DNA of 64,000 bases from CAYXGZ01 sp964464755. Lineage in GTDB: Bacteria; Planctomycetota; MHYJ01; JACPRB01. Location of the stretch: the NCBI GenBank assembly GCA_964464755.1, contig CAYXGZ010000005.1:33465-97464 (forward strand), in the 5' to 3' direction. The notes beneath the pieces are model-generated. The model did no database searches. It was not told the origin of the DNA and worked only from the letters and a program-made list of their open reading frames with translations. Shown piece by piece: positions 30,767 through 40,000 of this stretch; within the stretch, counting starts at the first letter, position 1, and every line of letters begins with the position of its first letter. A program made the position numbers and the translations under genes.

Positions 30767-31951
30767 GTGCCCCCCGCTCCCTCCGCTCCCTCCGCCTGGC
30801 GCAACGTCTGGGTCCTCGGACTCACGATCCTTTTCACGTTGACGGCGATCACCTCCTGGAACCGGATCATCGCGAACCGGCTCCGGGACCTCGGCGCGCA
30901 TCCCGAGCTCATCGGCTGGTGCTTCTTCGCGTTCACGGTCGCCCACCGGATCCCGGGCCTCCTCGGCGGCTGGCTCGCCGACCGCTTCGGCCGCAAGCCG
31001 ATCTTCGTCGCCTGCACCACGCTCATGGGCCTCGGGTTCATCGGCGTGGGCCTCGCGCGCACGCCGGTCGAGCTCACGATCGCCCTCTCCTTCTCGTGGG
31101 GCATGGGCGCGGTCCAGTGGCCCGCGATGGTCTCGCTGCTCATCGACTCGGTGGACTACGGGAGCCGCGGCCGGGCGCTCGCCATCCTCGAGATGTGCGG
31201 CATGTTCGGCTTCACCATGGGCCCGCTGGTCGGCGCGCTCGTCGTCGAGAAGGCCGGCGGCCTGGATCCGGCCTGGCGCATCCTGCTGCTCGGGTCCTGC
31301 GCCGTGTACCTCGTCGTCGCGGCGGTCCGCGCGACCTTCGCGCGCGAGACCTGGCGCGAGGAGGACCACCTCGAGCGCGACCCCGTGCAGTTCGGGCGGG
31401 CCCTGCTGCCGGTCTCGGTCTGCGTCCTCCTCATCGCGTCGTCCCTGCTCACCGAGGAGGGCCCCGCGGTCGGCCTCTACGTCGAGGACGCGACGGGCGG
31501 CAGCGCGGCCACGGTGAACTGGGTCCACTTCGCGGGCGGCGGAACGGCGCTGGCGGCCGCGTGGGTCGCGGGGCGCCTGACCGACCGCTACGGCCCGCGG
31601 AAGATCGTCGCGGCCGGGACCTTCCTCCAGGCGGCCTGCTTCCTCCCCTTCGCCTGGCCCGGGCTGCCCGGGTGGGCCGCGAAGGGGCTGTTCATCGCCG
31701 CGATGGTGCCCGTCGAGCTCTTCACGGTCGGCTACCAGAACCTCATCACCCGGATCGCGCCGCGCGGCCGGCGCGCGCTCTACGTCGGGATGTCCACGAC
31801 GGCGACCGGGGTGCTGTCGACCTGGGCGCTCGTCGCCTGCGGCCACCTCTACCGCGAGGGCCCGCGGCTGCCGTTCATCGTCGGCGGGGCGATCGCCCTC
31901 GCCTCCTTCGTCCTGGCCGTGCCCCTCGCGATGCGGAAGGACGAGGCGTAG
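30767..31951 (+). CDS. Major facilitator superfamily transporter
   Basis: A 394-residue, 12-helix MFS permease in the inner membrane. The MFS motif A between helices 2 and 3 is clear: GGWLADRFGRKPIF; a matching half-motif GRLTDRYGPRKIV lies between helices 8 and 9. The substrate is not evident; the layout resembles drug or metabolite exporters. GTG 30767 is preceded by TATCAT (30752-30757) 9 nt away, with no Shine-Dalgarno, so it is probably leaderless. It is the first gene of a likely operon with the pterin dehydratase and truD, which start 13 nt after it and with GTGA overlap respectively. No ligand or regulator in the neighbourhood helps to fix its role. Confidence 0.87.
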   Translation: MPPAPSAPSAWRNVWVLGLTILFTLTAITSWNRIIANRLRDLGAHPELIGWCFFAFTVAHRIPGLLGGWLADRFGRKPIFVACTTLMGLGFIGVGLARTPVELTIALSFSWGMGAVQWPAMVSLLIDSVDYGSRGRALAILEMCGMFGFTMGPLVGALVVEKAGGLDPAWRILLLGSCAVYLVVAAVRATFARETWREEDHLERDPVQFGRALLPVSVCVLLIASSLLTEEGPAVGLYVEDATGGSAATVNWVHFAGGGTALAAAWVAGRLTDRYGPRKIVAAGTFLQAACFLPFAWPGLPGWAAKGLFIAAMVPVELFTVGYQNLITRIAPRGRRALYVGMSTTATGVLSTWALVACGHLYREGPRLPFIVGGAIALASFVLAVPLAMRKDEA

Positions 31952-31964
31952 AATGACCCCCGCC

Positions 31965-32291
31965 ATGAAGCTCGCCGCGAAGCGCTGCCTCCCCTGCTCC
32001 CGGAAGCTCCCGAAGCTCCCCGCGGCCGGGGCCCGCCGCCTCTCGCGGCAGGTCCCGGCGTGGACGCTCGCCCGGGGGCGCTTGAGGCGCGTCGTCGCCA
32101 CGAAGGCCTTCCAGGACGGGCTCGACCTGCTCGTGCGGATCGGGCGCGTCGCCGAGCGCGAGAACCACCACCCCGACGTCGTGCTGAAATGGGGCCGCCT
32201 GGAGCTGGAGCTCTGGACGCACGCGGTCGGCGGGCTCACGGAGAACGACTTCATCCTCGCCGCGAAGATCGACCGGATCCTCGCCCCGTGA
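31965..32291 (+). CDS. Pterin-4a-carbinolamine dehydratase (PCD/DCoH)
   Basis: A 108-residue single-domain enzyme that dehydrates 4a-hydroxytetrahydrobiopterin to regenerate the cofactor of aromatic amino acid hydroxylases. Seen: the active-site stretch ERENHHPDVVLKWGRLELEL and WTHAVGGLTENDFILAAKID, which hold the family's His-His-Pro and W-T-H residues. The N-terminus has KRCLPCSRK, a CxxC found in many bacterial PCDs. ATG 31965 is preferred; ATG 31953 would add four residues and lies inside a TAGAAT box that overlaps the end of the MFS gene. No phenylalanine hydroxylase is in the window. Its stop overlaps the truD GTG. Confidence 0.9.
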   Translation: MKLAAKRCLPCSRKLPKLPAAGARRLSRQVPAWTLARGRLRRVVATKAFQDGLDLLVRIGRVAERENHHPDVVLKWGRLELELWTHAVGGLTENDFILAAKIDRILAP

Positions 32292-33463
32292 AGATCAAGT
32301 GCCGGCCGGAGGACTTCCGCGTCGAGGAGCGCACCGACGTGGCGCCCTCGTCGGGCCCGCACGCGCTGTACCGCCTCGTCAAGCGCTCCCTCGGGACGCC
32401 GGAGGTCGTGGCCGCGATCCAGCGGCGCTGGGACGTGGCGCGCGAGCGGCTCTCGTTCGGCGGCCTGAAGGACCGGCACGCGGTCGCCGTCCAGCACCTG
32501 ACGATCTACCTCGGGCCCGCGCGGCGGCTCGCCCAGGAGAACTTCGAGCTCGAGTACCTCGGCCAGGTCCCGCACCCCTTCGGGCCGAAGGACATCAAGG
32601 CGAACCGCTTCGACCTGGTGATCCGCGACCTGGAGCCCGGCGAGGTGACGGCGGCGCGGGAGGCGCTGGACGCGGCGGGCCGCGACGGGCTGCCGAACTA
32701 CTTCGACGACCAGCGCTTCGGGTCGCTGGGGGAGTCCGGGGAGTACATCGGCCGGGCCTGGTGCGAGGGGCGCTGGGAGCGGGCGGTGTGGCTGGCGCTC
32801 GCGGAGCCCAACGAGCACGACCGGCCGGAGGATCGCGAGCAGAAGCGGATCCTGCGGGAGACCTGGGGGGACTGGCCGAAGGCGAAGGCGGCGCTGGAGA
32901 AGTCGCACCGGCGCAGCATCGTCACGTTCCTCTCGGACCGGCCGGGCGACTACAAGGGCGCGCTGGGGCGGCTGGACCACGACCTGCGGAGCATCTGGCT
33001 GTCGGCGTTCCAGAGCCACCTGTGGAACCGGATGCTGGTGGACCTCGTCGAGGAGGTCGTGCCGGAGGCGGCCCGGGTGCGGATCGAGCTGAAGGCGGGG
33101 CCGCTCGCGTTCTTCGGTCCCCTGGAGGCGGCGGCGCGGGAGCGGTTGGCGTCGGCGCGGCTGGCGCTGCCGTCGGCGCGGGCGAAGGGCCTGGAGGGGC
33201 CGGAGCGGGAGCGGATGGAGCGGGTGCTGAAGGCGGAGGGGCTGACGCTGTCGGGGCTGCGCATCAAGTACCCGAAGGACAGTTTCTTCTCGAAGGGCGA
33301 TCGGGCGGCGCTGTTCCGCGTGGGCGGCCTGCGGCACGGCGGCGGGCCCGACGAGCTGTATCCCCGGCGGCGCAAGCTGGAGCTCTCGTTCGAGCTGCCC
33401 CGGGGCTCCTACGCGACCATCCTCGTGAAGCGGATCACGCGCGGGGCGCTGGGGCTGGAGTAG
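32288..33463 (+). CDS. truD: tRNA pseudouridine(13) synthase TruD
   Basis: A 391-residue enzyme that converts U13 of tRNA-Glu to pseudouridine. The TruD signatures are present: LSFGGLKDRHAVAVQHLTIY with the catalytic Asp in GLKDRHA, the GPKDIKANRFDLVIRDLE segment, and NYFDDQRFGSLGESGEYIGR. Length and order fit the family. GTG 32288 overlaps the preceding stop as GTGA. The gene ends exactly where the convergent gene at 33464-33898 ends, with no spacer. Confidence 0.93.
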   Translation: MKIKCRPEDFRVEERTDVAPSSGPHALYRLVKRSLGTPEVVAAIQRRWDVARERLSFGGLKDRHAVAVQHLTIYLGPARRLAQENFELEYLGQVPHPFGPKDIKANRFDLVIRDLEPGEVTAAREALDAAGRDGLPNYFDDQRFGSLGESGEYIGRAWCEGRWERAVWLALAEPNEHDRPEDREQKRILRETWGDWPKAKAALEKSHRRSIVTFLSDRPGDYKGALGRLDHDLRSIWLSAFQSHLWNRMLVDLVEEVVPEAARVRIELKAGPLAFFGPLEAAARERLASARLALPSARAKGLEGPERERMERVLKAEGLTLSGLRIKYPKDSFFSKGDRAALFRVGGLRHGGGPDELYPRRRKLELSFELPRGSYATILVKRITRGALGLE

Positions 33464-33898
33464 CTACGGCTTCTGCTCCTTCTTCATCTCGGGCGCGAGC
33501 TTGGCCCCGAGGTACGCGGCCGGCAGGAAGGCCAGCAGCGTCGCGATCCGGAACCAGTCCGGGGGCGGGAGCATGTAGTTGTTCGCCAGGCCCGCCAGCG
33601 TGAGCAGCGCCCCGAGCACGAGGGCGTGCGTCGTCGGCGCGTTCCGCCCGATGCACGCGGCGAGGAAGCCGCCGGCCAGGCTGCCCAGCGACCAGCCGAG
33701 CAGGACCATGAACAGGGCGCCCTTGGGCGCGCCGGCGAGCAGCGTGCGGAGGGTCTCCCGGTCCGTCACGCCCTTCGCGAGCTGCCCGAGCTCCGGGTAC
33801 AGGACCTTCCCGTTCGCGGCCTCGATCGTCATCATCACCGCGCTCGCGGCCACGAAGCCGAGCACCACCGCGAGGACGCTCCGCGCGAGCTTCCACAT
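33464..33898 (-). CDS. Small four-helix membrane protein
   Basis: A 144-residue inner-membrane protein with four hydrophobic helices (SVLAVVLGFVAASAVMMTIE, ALFMVLLGWSLGSLAGGFLA, HALVLGALLTLAGLANNYML, IATLLAFLPAAYLGAKLAPE). The first helix carries a glutamate followed by ANGKVLYPELGQL, a pattern often seen in uncharacterised small membrane proteins of GC-rich bacteria; no function is known. ATG 33898 is preferred to ATG 33907 because TATCAT (33906-33911) overlaps the latter and ends 7 nt before the former. It is tail-to-tail with truD (stop codons abut). Confidence 0.72.
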   Translation of the reverse strand: MWKLARSVLAVVLGFVAASAVMMTIEAANGKVLYPELGQLAKGVTDRETLRTLLAGAPKGALFMVLLGWSLGSLAGGFLAACIGRNAPTTHALVLGALLTLAGLANNYMLPPPDWFRIATLLAFLPAAYLGAKLAPEMKKEQKP

Positions 33899-33927
33899 GG
33901 AAGCCATGATACCGGGCGGGACGGCGG

Positions 33928-34692
33928 TCAGAACCGCAACTCGACGCCGAGCAGCGGCCCCGAGGTCGTGAGCTCCAGCTCGGAGTCCGAGCCCTCGTCG
34001 TCCGAGTACAGCCACGTGCGCCAGCCGCCGAAGAACCCCAGCACCGGCCAGGGGCGGAAGACCATCACGCCCTCGAAGACGGTCACCGGCCGGGAGGCGA
34101 TCAGGAAGTCCATCCGCAGGACGACCTCCACGCCGCCCGCCGGATGGTAGCCGAGGTCGAGCAGGAGGTTGACTCCCGTCATCGCGAGGTTCTCCCGGAT
34201 CACGGTCCCGTTGTCCGCCTCGTAACGGACATCGAGATCCGCCCGGCCCAACCCGAGCCCGATGCCCATCTCGAACCCGAATCCCCGGTCCCCGTAGTCG
34301 ATCGACGCCAGGATGTCGACCCGCGTCCGCCGGATCGTCCAGTCCACGTCGAGGGCCAGCGGCGCGTCGAGCTTCCGGCCCTCGATCACCACGTACCCGT
34401 AGTCGTAGTCGAGGGATTCGCCCGCCTTCGCCTGCGCGGTCTCCAGCTCCACCCAGAGGTCCCACGTGTGGCTGCCCCAGAACGGGCTCGTGATGCCGCC
34501 CGCGAGGGTCCTGGTGACCCGGAGGGCCGGGCAGATCGCCGTCGCGTCCCCGGCGTTCACGACATCGGGCGGAAGGGGGCCGTAGGTCACCTCGACCTCC
34601 CCTTCCGGGAAGGTCATGCAACCCGCCTGCAGGACGGCCAGCAGCGGGAGCAGGGCCGCCGCGGCCGTCCGGATCGCGCGAGCGAAGTCCAT
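33928..34692 (-). CDS. Outer-membrane-associated lipoprotein, beta-rich
   Basis: A 254-residue protein with a lipoprotein signal peptide: MDFARAIRTAAAALLPLLAV then LQAGC, the Cys being the lipidation site. The mature part is rich in alternating hydrophobic beta strands (FGFEMGIGLGLGRADLDVRY, NLLLDLGYHPAGGVEVVLRM) and ends in GVELRF with a C-terminal phenylalanine, as in beta-barrel proteins recognised by the BAM machinery. It may be a small lipidated barrel; function unknown. ATG is preceded by GGTGGGGTG. It lies 29 bp upstream of the small membrane-protein gene on the same strand, but that gene has its own -10 box. Confidence 0.75.
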   Translation of the reverse strand: MDFARAIRTAAAALLPLLAVLQAGCMTFPEGEVEVTYGPLPPDVVNAGDATAICPALRVTRTLAGGITSPFWGSHTWDLWVELETAQAKAGESLDYDYGYVVIEGRKLDAPLALDVDWTIRRTRVDILASIDYGDRGFGFEMGIGLGLGRADLDVRYEADNGTVIRENLAMTGVNLLLDLGYHPAGGVEVVLRMDFLIASRPVTVFEGVMVFRPWPVLGFFGGWRTWLYSDDEGSDSELELTTSGPLLGVELRF

Positions 34693-34836
34693 GCACCCCA
34701 CCCGCCCGCAAACGGACGGCCGATCCGGTTCCACCGATTCTTGAACGCGACGCGGCCTCGGCGCTCGGACTTTTCCCGAGCGGGGCCGCCCGATTCCCCT
34801 ACTGGCCCGATCCCTTAACGCGGTAAGGTAACGGAG

Positions 34837-35643
34837 ATGACCCCGCTCCTCCTCGCCGCCCTGCTCGCCGTCCAGGCGGCGCCCGACCGCGCCGAGGCCC
34901 TCGTCCGCCGCATCGCCTTCCCCGCCGAGGCGGACGTCAAGGCCTGGCACGCCAAGGGGCCCGAGTACAAGACCGTCCTCGACGCCGTCCTCAAGCGCGA
35001 GACCTGGACCGCGGCCGTGAAGTCGCTCGAGGAGGCCCTCGTCCCCTTCGGCGACGACTGGACCTTCACCGTCGGCATCGAGGAGTGGGACGGCGAGCAC
35101 CCCGCCCACGGCGAGCGCGCCGGCAAGGCCGCCACGATCCGCTTCAACCTCCGCAAGCTCGGCGCCTACGAGCGGAAGATGATCGACTTCCGCCGCCAGG
35201 ACGAGGAGCTCCGCAAGCAGGGCAAGCGCATGGGCTGGAAGGTCCCGCCCCTCAAGTACGACCGCCTCGTCGCCCACGAGCTCGTCCACGTCCTCCAGGG
35301 CGCCTACGAGTCGCCGGGCTGGTTCCACGAGGGCATCGCCTCGTGGATCGGCGCCGACCCCAACTACGTGATGGGCTACCTCTTCGGCAACGCGGAGATC
35401 GCCGACGTCGAGACCGCGCCGCCCAAGGCCGACGACGTCTACGGTCGCGGCCAGCTCTTCTTCACGTGGCTGGAGCAGAAGTCGGGCAAGGCCGCGATCA
35501 AGAAGCTCGCGAAGGCCACGATCGGCGACGGGACGCCGGCCAAGGAGTCCCTCGAGAAGCTGCTCGGCATGGAGTGGGCGAAGATCTCCGCCGAGGAGCT
35601 CGCCTGGACCCGCGAGTACGGCCGCAAGAAGCGGCCGAAGTAG
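34837..35643 (+). CDS. Secreted gluzincin-type metallopeptidase (HEXXH)
   Basis: A 268-residue protein with a short signal peptide (MTPLLLAALLAVQAAPDRAE). The zinc site is clear: RLVAHELVHVLQGAYES with HExxH, then PGWFHEGIASWIG, where the Glu of HEG is the third ligand, as in the peptidase-MA-like family. Upstream segments are basic helices. It probably acts in the periplasm; the substrate is unknown. TAAGGT (34824-34829) ends 7 nt before ATG, within an imperfect palindrome CCTTA-ACGCGG-TAAGG (34813-34828) that could be an operator. It is convergent with a second gluzincin, their stops being one base apart. Confidence 0.82.
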   Translation: MTPLLLAALLAVQAAPDRAEALVRRIAFPAEADVKAWHAKGPEYKTVLDAVLKRETWTAAVKSLEEALVPFGDDWTFTVGIEEWDGEHPAHGERAGKAATIRFNLRKLGAYERKMIDFRRQDEELRKQGKRMGWKVPPLKYDRLVAHELVHVLQGAYESPGWFHEGIASWIGADPNYVMGYLFGNAEIADVETAPPKADDVYGRGQLFFTWLEQKSGKAAIKKLAKATIGDGTPAKESLEKLLGMEWAKISAEELAWTREYGRKKRPK

Positions 35644-35644
35644 C

Positions 35645-36391
35645 TCAATCCTTCGCGACCCAGGCCTTCCAGGCCGACTCCAGCTCCGCGACCGACTTCG
35701 GCAGCCCCTTCGCCCCCAGCGCGGCCTCGAGCCCCTTCCCCTGCTTCAGCGTCGTGACGACGTGCCGGAAGGCCTCGGGCCCCAGCCCCTCCGCGAGGTA
35801 GGCGGTGATCGAGTGGGTCTGCGCGTAGAACAGCCAGCGGTCCGCCGCCTTCGGCTTGTCCGTCTTCTGCCGGCTGATCGGGTGCACGCAGGCGAAGAGC
35901 TCCGCCAATGGCTGGTGCGTGCCCGCCGCGACCCGCCTCCGCATCTCGCCCCGGTACGCCGCGTGCGCCCGCGGCCCCTCGAGCAGGTTCGCCACGCCCT
36001 CGTCGAGCCAGTCCGGCAGCGAGCTCCCGTACTGGGGTTCCTTCAGGCCCGTCCCGTCCATCCAGAAGATCAGCCAGAGGTGCCCGAGCTCGTGGGTCAT
36101 CGTCTCGTCCGGTTCGTTCCCCTTGCCGGGCTCCCAGCGGAAGATCCAGCGCGCCCCGCCGGCGAGGTACTTGAGGTCGCCCTTTGCGTCCTTCGCCGGC
36201 CGCCCGTCCTGCGTCAGGACGACGGCGCCCCGCCAGGGCGCCGCCCCGAACAGCGCCTGGAAGCGGTCGCCCGCCGCGTCCGCCTCCCCCTTCGCCTTCT
36301 CCGCCGCCTCCGCCGCGCCGAAGACGTCCACGTGCCGGCCCGCGACGTGCACCTGCCCGAGCCCCGCGACGAGGAACAGGGTTAACAACAT
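35645..36391 (-). CDS. Secreted gluzincin-type metallopeptidase (HEXXH), second copy type
   Basis: A 248-residue exported protein (MLLTLFLVAGLGQVHVAGRH). Zinc site: MTHELGHLWLIFWMDG, then LPDWLDEGVANLLEG supplying the third ligand (Glu). The layout is that of the convergent neighbour 34837-35643, but the sequences differ greatly, so they are not a recent tandem duplication. Substrate unknown; action in the cell envelope is inferred from the signal peptide. AGGTGA lies 6 nt before ATG 36391, making it one of the Shine-Dalgarno-led genes here. Upstream AT-rich TTAAC repeats flank the start codon (TTAACCATGTTGTTAAC), forming a small palindrome. Confidence 0.8.
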   Translation of the reverse strand: MLLTLFLVAGLGQVHVAGRHVDVFGAAEAAEKAKGEADAAGDRFQALFGAAPWRGAVVLTQDGRPAKDAKGDLKYLAGGARWIFRWEPGKGNEPDETMTHELGHLWLIFWMDGTGLKEPQYGSSLPDWLDEGVANLLEGPRAHAAYRGEMRRRVAAGTHQPLAELFACVHPISRQKTDKPKAADRWLFYAQTHSITAYLAEGLGPEAFRHVVTTLKQGKGLEAALGAKGLPKSVAELESAWKAWVAKD

Positions 36392-36462
36392 GGTTAATCA
36401 CCTGTACCACGTCCGTCCCCGGGCCAGTACCGGAAACCGGCGCCGCGGGCTAGAATCCCCCC

Positions 36463-37026
36463 GTGAACCGACTCCTCCCCGCCGCCCTGCTCCTGCTGGC
36501 CGCCTGCGAGCCCGCGCGGGCCCCGGCCCCGCCGACCCCGACGCCCGTCCCCGCGGCGCTCGCCTCCGACCTCGTCGCGAAGTACGTCCTCGCCGCCGCC
36601 GATCCCACGCTCCCGATGACCTTCCTCTACCAGGGCGACCCCTCCGGCGCCGCGAGGACCGGGCCCCGCCTCGAGGAGTACGACGCGTGGTGCCGGGGCC
36701 GGGGCTTCAGCGGCTTCGAGCAGTTCCTCTCGACCTGGGGCCGCGTCCACCGCGCCCTCCTCGTCCTCGAGAACGAGGACCTCGAGCGCGCGATGCTCCC
36801 CCGGATCCGCGCCAACCTCGAGGCCCACCAGGCCGAGCTGAAGCGCGCGGACCTCGCGCCGGAGCGCCGCAAGGAGATCGAGGCGCTGCTCGCGGACTCC
36901 CAGCGCATGATGGACGACCTGGGACGGCTCCGCGGCGGCGTCAGCGTCCCCGCGGGCGACCTCGAGGCCGTGCGCCCCCACCAGGCCGCGCTCCGCGCCG
37001 CGCTCGACGCGCGGAAACCTAGGTAG
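36463..37026 (+). CDS. Small lipoprotein of unknown function
   Basis: A 187-residue protein with a lipoprotein signal (MNRLLPAALLLLAACEPARA; lipidated Cys in LLAAC), a Pro/Ala/Thr linker and an all-helical body. No domain recognised. GTG 36463 has TAGAAT (36451-36456) 6 nt upstream and no Shine-Dalgarno, so it is probably leaderless. Its end overlaps the end of the convergent helicase gene by 8 bp, around CCTAGG. The helical body has two Trp and one Cys residue in YDAWCRGRGFSGFEQFLSTW, which may be a structural core. Confidence 0.7.
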   Translation: MNRLLPAALLLLAACEPARAPAPPTPTPVPAALASDLVAKYVLAAADPTLPMTFLYQGDPSGAARTGPRLEEYDAWCRGRGFSGFEQFLSTWGRVHRALLVLENEDLERAMLPRIRANLEAHQAELKRADLAPERRKEIEALLADSQRMMDDLGRLRGGVSVPAGDLEAVRPHQAALRAALDARKPR

Positions 37027-40000
37027 GCTCGACGAAGTCCCCGCCCTTGACCTTCCCCGTGACCCTCAGCAGGTCCAGGGCCTTCGCCAGCTCGCCCGCG
37101 ACCTTCGCCCCGCGCTTGAAGCCCAGCAGCCGGGCCCCGCGGTCCGGCAGGTCGGCCGCCGCGACCCGGAACTCCTTCCGCACGATGAAGAGGATCGCCG
37201 CGGCCAGCTCCTCGGGCGCGATGTGCTCCGCGTCCCGAGGCGCGTCCTCCGAGTCCCGCTTACGCAGCGGCGGCTCCGTCATCCCGACCGGCCAGTAGTA
37301 GTCCCCGCGCCGCCCCAGGCGCCGCTGGCCCTCCGCCCACGCGCCGGCCTCGAGCACCGACTGCTGGATCCGGGGCAGCATCCTCGGGATGCTCCAGTGC
37401 TCCGCGACCCGCCGCGCCAGGACCTCGAGGTGCACCGGCCCCTCCGCCTCGACGACGCGGACCACGACGTCCGCCACGCGGTCCACGGGCGCCGAGTCGA
37501 AGGCCTCCGGCCGCCCCACCTTCTTCACCTTCATCACCTCGTAAGAGGCCAGCCCGTCCGACGCCGCCGCCTCGGCCTTGACCGCGACCTCGCCGAGCTC
37601 GACGCTCGCCCCGGCCTTCGCGCGGCCCGCCTTCGCGGCCTCCACCTCCGCCAGGATCCGCTCCACCTCGCGGCCCGGGTTCCGGAACCAGTCCGGCGAC
37701 CAGACCCGGTGCAGCCTCCAGCCGAGCGACTCCAGCACCTGGGCCCGCAACCGCTCCCGGTCCCGCGTCGTCGGCGCCGACTGGTACGACGGCCCGTCGC
37801 ACTCGACCCCCAGCACGTGCCGCTCCCCGTCCCGGACCGCGAGGTCGATCCGGTAGTCCGAGCAGCCGACGCGGCGGTCCACCTTCAAGCCCCGCCGCTC
37901 CAGGGCCAGCGCGACCATCTCCTCGAGCCCCGGCTCCGCCGCGGGCCCGGCCGGCTCCGCGGCCAGGAACGACTCCGCGCCCCGCCGCGCGTACTCGAGG
38001 TAGCGCCTCAGGTTCCTCGCCCCCTCCGCGTCCGTCCTCGAGAGGTCGATGTCCTCGGGCAGGATGCTCGAGTACACCACCACGCGCTCGCGCGCCCGGG
38101 TCACGAGCACGTTGAGGCGCCGCGATCCGCCCTTCTGGTTGATCGGGCCGAAGTTCATGGCCATCTTCCCGTCCGCGGTCCGGCCGTAGCCGATGCTCAG
38201 GAAGATCACGTCGCGCTCGTCGCCCTGGATCGACTCCAGGTTCTTCACGAAGCAGTAGTCCGGCGCGTCGTAGGCGAAGCGCGCCTCGATCGACGGGTCG
38301 GCCCGCCGGAGCTTCTCCAGCGCGTCCTCGATCGCCTGCTGCTGCTTGATGCCGAAGGCGCCCACGCCCGCGCTCTTCGCCGGCTCGGCCTTGAGGAAGT
38401 CGAACACGGCCCGCGCGACGCGCTCCGCCTCGACCGAGTTCACGCCGGAGCCGCCGCGGTCGTAGACGCCATCCGCGACGTGGACGAACTCCACGCCGGG
38501 CCGCCGATCCGCCGACGGGAAGGTGTTCAGCTTGCCGTCGTAGAAGGTGCGGTTCGAGTACGCGATCAGGTCCTCGCGCCGGCTGCGGTAGTGCCAGCGG
38601 AGCATGCGGCGGTCCGGGAGGATCGTCGCGCACTCGTCGAGGATGCTCTCCAGCTCGCCCGGGTCGTCCTCCGCCGGGACCTCGTCGTCGGCCCCCTCCA
38701 GCTGGAAGAAGGCCGTCGGCGGGAGCTGCTTGCTGTCGCCCACCATGACGAGCTGGCGGCCGCGCGCGATCGAGCCGATCGCGTCCTCCGGCGCCACCTG
38801 GCTCGCCTCGTCGTAGACCACGACGTCGAAGGGCTCCATCGCCGGGTCGAGGAACTGCGCGACCGAGAGCGGGCTCATCATCAGGCAGGGCTTCACGCGG
38901 CGCAGCGCCTTCCAGGCGGCGAGGAAGAGGCGGCGCACGGGCAGCTGTCCGCGCTTCTTGCGCACCTCGCGCTGCAGCAGGCCGAGGTCCGAGCCCGGCC
39001 CCGCCTCGTATCCCGAGTCCGGGAGCTCCTGGAGCAGCTTGGCCCGGGCCCGCAACCGGTTGAACTCCACGAGCCGGCGGTCGAGCTCCCGGAAGGTCGC
39101 GACGCGCCGCTCCTGCTCGGCCCCGACGAACGACCCGAGGGCGGGCCGCTGAGGCAGCACCTCCTCGATCCAGCTGCGGAGGAACTGCCGGTCGAAGACC
39201 GCCTCGTAGAGCGACGGATCGACCGCGTCGAGCGCCGCGGGCAGCGCCACCGTGTCGCCGTCCCGGGCCGCGGCCAGCGCGGCCTGGTAGCGGCACCACT
39301 CGTCGAGCCGGTCCGGGTTGTCCCGCATCGCGACGGCCGCCACGCGCACCTGCTCGTGCGTCGGCCGTGCCTCGGGCCGCCCGATCCGCTCGGCGAGACG
39401 ATTCCACGCCCGCTTGTAGTCCTCGAGCTCCGGCCCGCAGCTCGGCACCTGCCCGCCGGACTGCGCGAGCGCGGCGCCCTTGGCGGACACCACGCCGGCC
39501 CTCTTCGCGGCCCGAAAGCGCATCAGCCAGTCGCCGCGGTCGTTGGCGGCCCGCCAGTCGGTCTCGGGCCCCTTCCAGACGTCGCCGAACATCGACCCGT
39601 CGGCCGCGAGCAGCCGCTTGCGCAGCTCCCGGGCCTTGACCGCCTGCTCCAGGTCCTCGAGCGGACGCTCCGACACCGCCGTGGGCTTCTTCAGGCGCTT
39701 CAGGATCCCCCGGTAGCGCCAGAACGTCGGGCTCAGGAAGCGGAGCAGCGACCGGCCCGAGTCCCTCCACCAGGCGAGGATCGGCTCGACCTCGGTCTCC
39801 AGGATCTCCGGGGCGTAGCGCTCCAGCAGCGCCGCGCGGGCGTCCGCGAACGACTTCACGTCGAGCAGCAACGGGGCCAGCTTGGCCGGTTCATCCCAGG
39901 CCGGGTGCTCCATCGCGGTCCGGTCGGGACGGGGCGAGGTCGCGACGAGCCGCCCGAGGTCCTCGAGCGCCGTGGCGTCGGCGTCCTCGACCGGCACCGG

